NCBI RefSeq assembly: GCF_000002235.5 | Contig: NW_022145604.1 | Location: 28,927,291 to 28,991,290, forward strand | Source of the DNA: Strongylocentrotus purpuratus | Lineage: Eukaryota; Echinodermata; Echinoidea; Camarodonta; Strongylocentrotidae | DNA: 64,000 nucleotides | Direction: 5' to 3' | Shown here: positions 11,801 through 21,969 of the stretch, piece by piece | Layout: the number at the start of each line of letters is the position of its first letter | Numbering within the stretch: position 1 is the stretch's first letter | Made by a program: the position numbers and the translations under genes | Notes under the pieces: model-generated | Told to the model about the DNA's origin: nothing | Database searches by the model: none | What the model saw: the letters and a program-made list of their open reading frames with translations, nothing else

Positions 11801-14287
11801 TTATATTTTATTACGTACTTTAATTTCAATTGCATTATGTAATCCTAGGCTTTCTCGCAAAGCAGTTTTCATTTAGTGAAGAGGCTCCCTTATACAGAAC
11901 AAATAATAAATAAACAAAATAAATATATTAATAAAGAATTATAGACAAAGAATATTCCTAGGCTACTGTCTAGACTGTGGTAGATTTGTGTAGTGGGGTC
12001 CATGCGAGAAAATGTGGTTGTTTTTCTGCCGACGATTATAAGTCCTTTGCAACAGTTAGGCTGAACTGCCTGATGTAAGCATCTCGCGGTTTAAATATAA
12101 GTAGACGGTTGCCCCGAATATTATAGTTCAATTTACTTGAAGGGGGGTTCTGCTGGCTCGTTCGTATAGGTTAGCGGAATTTAAAATTCTGTTGGTGATA
12201 GTTCAGAAAAAGTTGGACTCATTAAAAAAATTATTCTCAAAGGATACCAAATTTGTAAGTCATTTGCAAGTGTTAATCTTTTCGATGCTATTTTTTCTCT
12301 TTTTATGCAGCTACCATTGCTTTTAGTAATGGCAAACCATGGGTCGACTTACGGAGGTTCGCTCTTCCTGCTCTGCGCTCCTTTGGATTTGGGAAGCAGA
12401 GCCTGGTACCTCAGATTAATCTGGAGGCACGTTACCTGTCAGAGGAAATCAGAAATCTTCGAGGAGAACCCACAGATTTAGCAACCACATTTAGCAAGGC
12501 AACCGCTAATATCATTTGTCAACTTCTATTTAGTCAGCGATACGAATACAGTGACGGCGAGATGAGCAGGATTCTTAAGAGTATGGACGAATTCCTCTCC
12601 CTCATTCATGAAACAGATCTAGTGAACATCTTCGAAACACTCATACATACTCCAAGATACAAGCCCTACCGTGAATCTATTTTCTCGGACAGGGATTTCA
12701 TTATGTCCCATCTCAACAGCCATCGAGAAACGTTTCAGAAAGACAACATCCGGGACTTTACTGACGCGTTCTTAGCAGACGACATATCCAAGGAATTCGA
12801 GTTAGAGCATTTCTGGCGAGTCTTGCTTGATTTTTTTATAGGTGGTACCGACACCACGGCCTCGGTTACCTCTTGGACGATTCTGTTTCTATCTGTTCAC
12901 CCAGATGTTCAAAGAAAGGTTGGTAGCTTGTTTAAACTTGGCACCTAAAGAAATGTCCGAAAATATGAAAGACATAATCGGGAATTGCTTTATAGCAAAG
13001 TCATAACTGAGCATAAAAATGACTAACAGTTTCGGGTTCTACATCAGTATTTGCTAAAACAAACATGATCTTCTACAATAATCGGCTTTGCGCTAAAGAC
13101 TCGTCCATTCATGCCACTACATTTCGGCTGCTTTGAAAGGCTATATGCCACGAGATCAAAAATTATTACCGTTGCCCCTATTAATATCGAAATCATCCTC
13201 CTCATCAAAAACATATACATAACATTAATTCTGCATTACTTAATTATAAAACACCGTCATTTTGTTTCAACCTTCATAGGTACAAGCTGAGTTGGATACT
13301 GTTGTTGGGCGTGGCCGCCAACCGAATACTCTTGATCGTCCAGACCTGCCCTACTGCAATGCTACTCTAACAGAGGTCATGCGAATACGCCCCATCCTCC
13401 CGGTCTCAGTTCCTCATATGACATCTGATGACGTTTCATTCCGAGGCTTTACGATTCCAAAGGGAAGCATCATTATTCCAAACCTGTGGGCTGTTCATCA
13501 TGATCCCAAGGAATGGAATGAACCGGACACATTTAACCCGGATCGTTTTCTCAGTGCTGATGGAAAACAATTTCAGAAGAACGAGGCGTGGATGCCATTT
13601 GGTGTTGGTAAGACGATAATGACAATGATCATTGGGGGGGGGGGGGTAATAATTCCTGGCCCCTTTCCGGTATCGTCTTTGTATCAATATATTGTGCAAT
13701 AATGATGCTCTAATTATCAATGCCCTTCGGGCTGCTTTTGGAATCGGTGGCGTATCGAAATCATCAATTTGGGTACGCTGCGGCGGCTCCCACTGAGTTA
13801 GAGGATAGTTTTTTGTAACTAGGCAGCGTGCCGTATTTCCAACATTGATTTAAAGGAAACCGAACCCCAAGAAATAACTTTACTTATTCTGAGAGATATC
13901 CAACATTAATTTAAAGAAAATTTTAAATTTTCTTAACCATAATCATCCCTTATTTGCCTAACATTGAAGAGTTTAAAATATACTTATGTTATTTACGCGC
14001 ATGAAACAAAACACGGTCATAGATAGATAGAAATGGTTTTTATTAAAAAGATCATCGCAGCCAATGGCTGAATTGCGATCCATTTCACAAGGTTATATAC
14101 AATACAATTGCGATTCAAATTGAAATAACACAAAATATGACATAAATCAATAATCAAACATACAGACATTTCATAAAAATTCATTGATCAAATTCAAATT
14201 TTGGTTAAAAAAAGAAAGAGATGGGGAGAGGTGTAGGAGAGGGATAGTTGGAGTGATGACAAAGAGAGAGAAGGAGAGAAGAGGGAC

Positions 14288-14318
<31 letters not shown>

Positions 14319-15340
14319 TTGAAGAGAGGAAGAGACAGACAAAGGGTACCTTATCATTACAAATGAGGGGAGATGGCAAGAAATATTTAGTAATGCAGAA
14401 GATTGAGAAAAAATACAATTTATGTTGGTATTACATTTTATTCAGAAGATTTATAAAGTAAGGAAGAGAGCTGCACTGGAAGCGTTTTGTTTTACATTGG
14501 TATTGTTTAACTTTGATTGAGATCTTAGAGAATAAGTGCTTTGTTGTCTAAAAGGTAAACATTCTTTAAATTGTGGGTGTTTGACAAGTGCATTGGCAAA
14601 GTCTATACATAACTGCTCACGTCTTGCTTCTAATGAACGTAGATTGCACGTTTCTTATGCTGCTTCATAATTTTTATACTGACGTCCTAAAATGATTTTG
14701 CAAGCTCTTTTCTGAATACGTTCTAAAATATATACATGAGTTTTTGTTAAATTACCATTGAAAACCGGTACCCCATAATCTAAAATCGAACGAATGTATC
14801 CTTTATATATAAGTAAAAGGTCATCTACAGGCAATCCATACTTCTTAAGGCAACGAAACATAAACAACTTCCTATTACACCTTTTTGTGAGATCGGATAC
14901 ATGACTATCCAACTTTAGGTTTGATTGTTACATTATTCCGAGGACTTTGGCTTGATGAACATAAATTAATTCTTTGTCGCCAATGAAAATTGAAGTTTGT
15001 TCTTCACAATTTTTCATAAATGTTATAACCATAGAAAAACACTTGCACGGATTCAAAGTCATATTATTTTTAGCTGACCATTGGTATAAATCAGTGATTG
15101 TATTTTGTAGTTTAACATAAGAACTCACACCAGGCACTCGTTTTTCTCTTGTAAAACACAGGTCGTCGTGATTGTGTTGGTAGTCAGCTGGCCAAAATGG
15201 AAACCTTCCTCCTGTTCACCAATCTCTTTCAGCAGTTTGAATTCAAGCTTCCTCCTAACCAACCAAACCCAAGCATGCGTGGAGCGAATAGATTCACCAT
15301 GAATCCACAACCCTACAAAATTTGCGCCATTGAGCGCTGA
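8823..15340 (+). CDS. CYP2-clan cytochrome P450, gene A (4 exons, 482 aa)
   Basis: Microsomal haem monooxygenase. Coding exons are 8,823-9,156, 12,311-12,918, 13,280-13,607 and 15,162-15,340, all GT-AG; the lengths sum to 1,449 bp with one open frame. Visible parts are an N-terminal membrane anchor (residues 5-23), a proline hinge RRPKNLPPGP (24-33), the C-helix segment WVDLRRF, the I-helix GGTDTT (289-294), the ExxR motif EVMR (346-349), FNPDRF, and the haem-binding FGVGRRDCVG with Cys428, split over the exon 3/4 junction. Length fits the family. It resembles CYP2/CYP2U-type enzymes; substrate unknown. Compared with gene B it lacks two codons and differs in the F-G region and around the I-helix, which in CYP2 enzymes contribute to substrate recognition. 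Intron 1 holds a 1.8-kb DNA element and intron 3 a LINE fragment ending about 45 bp before exon 4. Confidence 0.9.
9478..9610. repeat. G-run block in intron 1 of P450 gene A
   Basis: Contains runs of 18 and 11 G separated by TGA, then GCACGTGCCCCC, and a further G10 near 9,604. It is missing from the matching place in gene B (22,600), so it is an insertion here or a loss there. Strong G-quadruplex potential on the + strand. Confidence 0.6.
10222..10432. repeat. Snapback inverted repeat with a third, direct copy in the loop
   Basis: Left arm 10,222-10,298 (from ATTAATGACTGCTTTGAGAG to CCCCTCGGCG) pairs with right arm 10,349-10,432. The middle, 10,299-10,348, is another diverged copy of the arm in the left-arm orientation (TTTTTATACGCTCAAGGGAA). 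The structure is arm, direct copy, inverted arm. It would fold into a hairpin of about 75 bp. Confidence 0.8.
10455..10538 (-). repeat. tRNA-like (Leu/Ser-type) sequence, degenerate
   Basis: On the - strand it has an A box TGGCCGAGCGG and a B box GAGTTCGAATCCC at tRNA spacing, with extra bases where a long variable arm would be. The acceptor and T stems do not pair properly, so it is a SINE head or tRNA pseudogene, not a working tRNA. Confidence 0.6.
13838..13935. repeat. Internally deleted MITE remnant in intron 3 of gene A
   Basis: Two 18-bp direct repeats (TCCAACATTGATTTAAAG and TCCAACATTAATTTAAAG) bracket sequence matching the left terminal repeat of the element at 26,340 in gene B. The rest of that element is missing here. 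Confidence 0.45.
14006..15117 (-). mobile_element. 5'-truncated CR1/L2/Jockey-group LINE fragment in intron 3 of P450 gene A
   Basis: The - strand encodes the end of a non-LTR reverse transcriptase: a thumb-like segment around MTLNPCKCFSMV and KVLGIM (15,137-14,928), then HVSDLTKRCNRKLFMFRCL, YKGYIRSILDYGVPVFNG and LERIQKRACKIILG (14,912-14,655), and a C-terminal tail continuing to about 14,455. A stop and frameshift separate the parts. The element ends at a short (TCTA)n tail near 14,030. Intron 3 of gene B lacks it. Confidence 0.75.
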
Positions 15341-16318
15341 TTTTGTCTTCATTTGCTTCATTAAAGTTCCAATACAATTAATTTGTCAGTGACAGAAATG
15401 CGATTGTTTAACACGATTGTTTTTACGACTAGTTTTAAGGTTTATTTGGGCATCTTATATATTAGTTTAGTATATATGCACAAGTCATCCCCGAACATAA
15501 TTGTTTAGAAAAAACGTACTCAGTTTGCTTATGTATAATGCATTATTCATGCTGTATTTAATATATGTCTATCATAATGATCATTCATCTTCGTTATAAT
15601 TATTTTTGTTTGTACACGATTAGGGATTTACAATTTCGTGGGTTTTTCAAATATAAAATCCCGACGTACATCAATTCTCCACAGTTAGTATATAATTCAA
15701 TGTACAGGTAAATAGCTTTTTCATTTCCATGTGAAAGAAAATTTGTCTTTATTTAACGAAAAAAACTTTTTTTTTTTTAAACGTTCATGTTGTAAATACG
15801 ACTAGCCTTACTAAAAATAATCAATTTTTGATTTTCGAGAAAAAAAAAACAACAGTTGCTCTCATGTTCTGATAACAATCATTGGTGCAGGCCATATAGG
15901 CATACCATTTTCTCTTCCAGTTTCCCCACTCTATTTCATGTCAATTTGCCATAATAAGCCAGTTTACGGTTGCAGTCTGAGCATGAGCAGATAAAGGTCA
16001 TTTGTACCAAAAATGTAAAACCCACAGAGATGAATACTGGTTATGCGCTCATGAAAGTTATGTGAACATTATTCATTTATGCATTAACGGTACATTCTAA
16101 GATACGCAGGTGGAAGTATTCTTTTCAAGAGGGCAAACAAAAGGTATTCACGAAGCACATCAAGGACTTTGGCAGTTATTATTTTAAGATGCTCAAAGTG
16201 GAACTTCTCCATGTGTAAAAGATCTGTGGATATTTGGGGTCATTTGTACCATGTGCTATCTATAAACTCCCTATTAAGATGATTCTAGAACTTTATGATA
16301 CCCAATAGTTCAACTTAA

Positions 16319-16700
16319 AGATAAACTTGAGTTCTGGTAATGCGATTGCATTGTGAAAGAAAAGGTGTGGAATTGATCAGAAAAGTTGATCATATAGCAT
16401 GTAAGTAATGGTGTGTAATGCAAGGTTTAGGAGTCTTCAAAATCATCATAAATTTGGCAGAGTCTTGGTAAAGTAACAATCACTTACACAGAAAGATGTT
16501 TATGGGACAACACACATGGTGTCGGGGCTAGTACTACCCTGATTTCCTTATCTTTCTATGCTTATTACTCAGCCAGTATACATTTTCTTCCAAAATTGTT
16601 TGGCACATGACATTTATTTGTAACCTTGAACATTCAGTGTAAGTTTCATTAAATTCAGTGAGAATTCATTTTCTTTTTTTACCAGAACTCAAGTTTATCT
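16319..16700. mobile_element. 382-bp MITE with 22-bp inverted repeats, copy 1
   Basis: Starts AGATAAACTTGAGTTCTGG and ends with its exact reverse complement (22 bp perfect), flanked by TTAA at 16,315-16,318 and 16,701-16,704. Unit 1 retains the empty site: GTTCAACTTAATACATATCC around 771-790 with a single TTAA at 779-782. A TA duplication with slightly longer inverted repeats would fit equally well. A second copy of the same length is at 44,471. No coding capacity. Confidence 0.85.
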
Positions 16701-17057
16701 TTAATACATATCCATACTTTTAGAATAATTTATAGACAGTGAGTTCAAATTCATATAAGTCGTTACGTTTTATACCATGTTTTATACACCTGTCCATTGC
16801 ATGTAGCCATTGCATTTAGCCAATTGGAATGATTTGTTTATACTTATACTGACAATTATGATGAACAGCATAAATGAAAGCGTTGGGGTAGGAGGATAAA
16901 CATAAATAGGACAAAGGTGATGAAGTTTAGACAGAATCCCAGCTGCATTCACATCACGCTATGGTGAAACACTGGAGCAAGCTACGCAATTCAAATTTTG
17001 GAGGACAATAGTTACAATGGTTCATGTCAGAAGGAAGTACGAACCAGAGTAGCAATT

Positions 17058-17972
17058 AGGGACTTTTAGATGTGCACGTCGACAGCTTTGACTGCAACGC
17101 ATGACGTCATTTTAAGGCACTGCACATGCGTCACGTCATCTCAGTCGGCGATCGAGAATGCGTCAACCTTGATTTTCCTAAATCTAGTACGGTACTAGTA
17201 TGCCGCATAAAATATACAGTTCCTCAGGTAGACAAATGAACATCGATCCCTTCCCTGCTATTATGTAAAAATGTGTAGAACAGGTGTCAAATGCATATTC
17301 CCCTGTTCTACACATGTTTTACATAATACCAGTGAAAGGGATGTTCTTTTGTCCGTCATGTTCATAGTGTTACTTCCTGCATGCATGTTTATCGTTGAGT
17401 GCAATCTAAGGTTGCGTTTATTGGGTCTTGCCACTAGATATGTACATATCGTACTCCACTATCATACCCCACTATACGAAAGTGATTTGCGGGTTGTCGC
17501 GTTTATCGTCTCTTCACGATTCAAAATAAAGGCCTTGTGTCTGCACAGCTGTTTTACCCGGGAAGCAGACAGTTTCTCAGAGGTCAACTACACACACATG
17601 CTTGTACACAACACATGGGGCGCGCTAGCCTCCGAACCGGAAATTAACCTGGGTGGTCCGATTTGTATGTGGGGTTCAAAACAGCTTTGCGTTTATCATC
17701 TCTCAGAAACGTGATTCTGGCTGTATGTCACATTCAAAACACACCTTTTTGCGTCTTTGCCCATATCTAAAGACCTTTAAAAAAAGGCTTTGCGTTTATC
17801 ACCTTCTAAATTTGCCTGAAAGACGTTTGAGAAACCTGATTCTAGCCCAAAATTTGGTCAATAAACGCACACAGAGATTTCTAATTGTAGTCAACATGGG
17901 CAGTTGAGTACGTTGACACGCATGATCAGTCGGCGTTCGTCGTGTTCTCGACCACTCAATCTAAAAGTCCCT
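17058..17972. mobile_element. 915-bp non-autonomous DNA element
   Basis: Terminal inverted repeats AGGGACTTTTAGAT at both ends, flanked by ATT at 17,055-17,057 and 17,973-17,975 as a possible 3-bp target duplication. Inside, GCGTTTATC motifs recur and there is a hairpin at 17,236-17,350. A 147-codon ORF inside shows no domain and is not accepted as a gene. Superfamily not determined. Confidence 0.65.
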
Positions 17973-18082
17973 ATTCATGGCCAAAGGAATCTCTTTGAAA
18001 GCATCGAATTCTCACCAGCAAAAAACTTAAAAAGTACCTAAAGAAAAGAATTGAGAAAATATGAGAAAGATTTTGAAATTTG

Positions 18083-18340
18083 CTTGTGGAGGAAGATGGC
18101 GAAGATAATGTGCGTATATAGAGTAACAAATGGTGATGTTTTACAGAGAGTGGGGGAGGAGCGAAAGTTCTACATCCTGATGGACTCCTGACAGATAGCA
18201 TTGATGGAAGGATGGAAGGAAAAAGACAAAGGGGAAGGAACAGAATTATGGAGTTGGATGGTATCAAAGAAAATGATACATACCAACAGATGAAGAAAAG
18301 ATCTCAGGCCAGAAAGAATGGAGTTTTTGTCATGCCCCAA
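18083..18340 (+). pseudogene. LINE C-terminal coding relic
   Basis: Conceptual translation in broken frames gives VTNGDVLQRVGEERKF, then GRMEGKRQRGRNRI, then TYQQMKKRSQARKNGVFVMP, a pattern common downstream of the reverse transcriptase in some non-LTR elements. A related relic is in unit 3 (27,763-28,130) and a short remnant in unit 1 (1,045-1,135), so this insertion predates the segmental duplications. Confidence 0.6.
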
Positions 18341-19083
18341 AAAAACTACTGTACAAGCAGAGCACCAGAGGGAGATACGGAAAATAAAACTTGACACTGG
18401 AACCAATTTTAATTTCCAATAACTTTAACTTGATGTTTTCCAACGCAACTCTATCTTCCTATATCTTGTTGCAAATATTTTGCCATAAATATGCATTTTG
18501 TTACTCAAGTAGCAAAATTCCCTATCAATCTCTTGTAAAATATCATTTTACTTCTTTTTTTTTTCGTAAATACCTATATTATCATTCGCAAAGCGCTTAT
18601 ATTTTGTTATCATGCGCGATCAAACTATAACTGAGGATTGTCATTATAATCTAACAAAATTTAGAAGATTCACCCTGGTTAGCAACTGTAATGCCTTGTT
18701 CATATATGCAACTCTAAACGGTGGCGGTTTTTTTTTTTTTTTTTTTACATTTCGGTATCATTAATGCAACATTATACATCCGTTACAGTTACAACGCCAA
18801 CTCGACGCCAAGGCGATATTAAATTTCTAAATCATCCTGTTTAATCGTTCAGGTCGTTGAAAAATGGGGTATTAGAAAATAATCTTAGATAATTTCTAAT
18901 TAGGAGTAATACATTGTAAATATATAATCAGAGACTCAGTTCAAGTCGTCGAAAAAATAGCCCTTTATTCCATTCGTTACATTATGAATTGATGATTTAA
19001 CCTAGTTTTCCTGTTATGAGATAAACATGGATTATTAAGTAAACTATGCCTACTCTGAGATATAACGACTCTACTTTATTTAG

Positions 19084-19157
19084 AGGTGTTGTGGTCTAGT
19101 GGATACGTCGTTAGGCTGTGGATCACAGGGTCCGCGGTTAGGATTCTGGGGTATACC
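19084..19157 (+). repeat. tRNA-like SINE head
   Basis: A-box TGGTCTAGTGG, an anticodon-arm-like CTGTGGATCACAG and a degenerate B box. The same CTGTGGATCACA signature is in the - strand SINE at 46,719-46,793. It is not a functional tRNA. Confidence 0.5.
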
Positions 19158-20394
19158 TTATTAATACAGAGAATAATAACTGTAAACACACCAATTGAGC
19201 TCTATCCCGAATGAAAAAAACACAATTGGGAAATAAAGAGAGGGCATTACCCATCTATGCTCGTGCTCCCGCGTGTAACGTATACATATCTTCATGATGA
19301 CTGATATGATGTGAGAGTGGGAGAGATCGTGGCGAAGGATAGGTGAAAATTAAGCGTGTGTGTGTTTGTGTTTGCATATGTGTGTGTGTGAGAGAGAGAG
19401 AGAGGGGAGAGAGAGAGAGGGGTGTGGGATTGGGGGGGGGGCTCAGGGTCTGGAGAGAAAAATGCTTTGAATAAAAGGAATTAGTGTACAGGTATATTGA
19501 AGTAGAGATGAAATGAGTTGCAGTACTTTGTGACTTTATGACGATAATATCTGAGGAGCGAAAAGGAAGAATTCGTTGTCCTCTGGGAGACAAAATGTGT
19601 ATGCCCCTTTCTGTATGAATAAGAAACATTAAAACGTTTCCCATGCGTGTTGTGAAATTACCAACATATTATACCATGGTCGAATCTGCTCATTACTCTA
19701 CAGTCGCAGAGTCCCTAATGACCTTAGTCTGTGAGCCGAATTTGATTAGTCAAGTCCTTTTCAACAATCCAAAGTCCATGTAAATAATGATAACGATAAT
19801 AATAAAGATAACTATTTGTTATTATTTTTTCACCCAGGGTACATTGTTACTCCGTCTAATTGCACGACGGGGAAAATTTGAACAGGATCAAAGTTCTAAG
19901 GCACTCTCCCGTGTTAGCCAGTCCGAGCCCGTCCATGAAGTTCTTAAACAGATCGTAAACAATTGATACTACATTCAACTCCATTCACACACAGTTTGAG
20001 CCCGTTTGGCAACATTTCTCAGAACGTAGTGAGAACTAGTTTGGTATGATGGGGGCTTTAAGGAAAAGTCCAATCAGGCAACGAGTTGGTTTTAACACAA
20101 ACATATAAATGGGTAAAAAGATAAGTGAAAGTTTGAGGAAAATTCGATAAACAGTTAGAAAGTTATAAAATATTAAATAAATATTTATATAAAATTGGAT
20201 GACTTCGAGTGTGATACAAGAATATATTGCTTGAGCTATGAAAATATTGAAGGAGTCGGAGACGAGTCCAATATTATCATAGCAAGTTTTAAATTAAATT
20301 TCACAGACAGGACGTACGTGACATATTCTTAATTCCTGCAATGTTCTACAGAATTTAATGTTGGCTGCAAAAGGACAACACTAACAGAGGTTCT

Positions 20395-20690
20395 ATGACA
20401 ATTACCCACTGGATAATCACCCCCAGCCAATTACCAGCGAGCGGGACAATTACCCCTAAGGACCACTGTACCCGTGAACAAATACCCCCTTGGACAATTA
20501 TATCCCCTTCCCCACAGACAATTACCCCCCGAAAAATTCTGCTTTTATTAATACCAAAATATTATCGGAGTAGACTTCCCTTTTACTTGGCCTCGGGAGT
20601 GATTGTTCTTGGTTGTCCTGGAGGGAGGTAATTGTCCTAGGGAAAATTTTCAGGGGTAGGGGTAATTTTCCTCGGGAATGGATGTTGATA
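20395..20690. repeat. Minisatellite locus 2, both orientations
   Basis: First half is written as GGACAATTACCCC units, second half (20,595-20,690) as GGTAATTGTCC units, so the array turns round on itself with a short spacer. The right flank matches the flank of locus 1 at 7,410. Confidence 0.75.
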
Positions 20691-21659
20691 CGTTCCTTTT
20701 GGAAGCTCAACAAGTAGAGTGGAGTACTCATATTCATATTGAAGCATGTGAGTAACGGACATTACACATGGGTCCGCTCTTTATATACCCATTAGCTTCG
20801 ATCTCACAATTGCTATGGACCATGAAAAGCTCGTAGCAGTAACCTTTATTTCGTTCATCACAATTTAATACCATAAAATAATAATTAAAGCGCTTGGGCG
20901 TAAAGAACTGAGACCTAAATATGAAAAGACGTTTTAACCATACAAACTGTCGCTACATTTTGCCCCAAAAGTTGTCTTTTTAAAAAGAAAAATCCGCTTA
21001 ACTTAGTTAAATCCTATTGATACACAACTCAACGGTTGTTGAAGCCTTTTGTTTGATACTAAATTTGTCAGGGTAGCCCAAACTGTTTTCTCGAAGTTTC
21101 GCAGATATTATTTTTTTTTGCAAATAAACATTTTCTATGGAATTGCCCAGAAGAATTGGGAAAAGAGATTCGAATGCAAGGAAGAGGCGTTGCTCCAAAT
21201 TCATTTCCTATGTTTGCATCATGATATATACCGTTTGAGGGAAAAGAAACGCTACATTGTGTATCTCAAATCTTAACATGAATAAGCTGAATCCCCGCCA
21301 TCACACCTAGTATCCGAATGGCAAATTGAAGGAGAAAAAAGATTTAAGGTCATGTAAAATTCCTAGTACCCTGTCCTAGCTGTCCGTTTTAAGTAAAGTA
21401 GGTTTCCACGATCTTTAGCGTTTTTTCCTGTACAAAAATAATATTAAAATATTTTCTATACCGACTTTGTCATTTAAATTTCATTTAAACATGTTCATAC
21501 GTGTACTTTAGAAGCTCATAGTACGAGGGAATTGTATCATTTGAAGAAAAAATATGAAATAATGAGGTGGACCTCAAAAAGGAAGAACGAGGGGACAAGA
21601 AACGAGAAATTTGACAGACCATGAATTAAGACAAATATTTAGTTTAATAACTTCCATTA

Positions 21660-21969
21660 GGACTTTGAACGTTTTTTGACCAATGTGACCTCTAATATCT
21701 ATCTGATTGGTTGAAGGGCAGGCACGTTTATTGTGACGTGTATAGCATGGCTAGCCTCCTGTTTGTATTATATGTTATTTCCCCCATACACAGCTTCGAG
21801 TGTGTTAGACTATTGAAATTTGTATATCGGTTTGTTCGTCTGCATCAGGTAAGCGGTTCAGTGCGAGACAACAATCCATACAATATTTTGCTAGACGTCT
21901 GAGCAGTTTGAGAGTTCTTACTGCACATTGGCCCACACTTTGGACTTGCGTTAATTAATATCACATAAA
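21660..21969 (+). promoter_or_regulatory. P450 gene B upstream / 5' UTR region
   Basis: Counterpart of 8,520-8,822, sharing the CCAAT, inverted CCAAT, TGACGT core and the block GGCCCACACTTTGGACTTGCG just before the ATG. The two copies differ by small indels only. Confidence 0.5.

Larger units (their letters stand above)
1..15511. repeat. Tandem segmental duplication, unit 1
   Basis: Unit 1 runs from the 3' flank of an unseen upstream P450 gene to the 3' flank of P450 gene A. Its first bases match 15,512 and 27,572 at high identity (for example the stretch with GTATATGCATTATTCAT). Homology to unit 2 continues through 300-2,900, 7,300-8,822 and the P450 gene, broken by insertions private to one unit. 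Gaps between genes in this unit (1-2,180, 3,900-4,600, 5,980-6,930, 7,420-8,520) hold only this duplicated non-coding sequence and simple AT-rich DNA, with no convincing ORF. Confidence 0.85.

Noticed and set aside
17271..17714. 147-codon ORF on the + strand
   Set aside because: It lies wholly inside the 915-bp DNA element, starts in its hairpin and contains repeated GCGTTTATC segments; no domain is visible.
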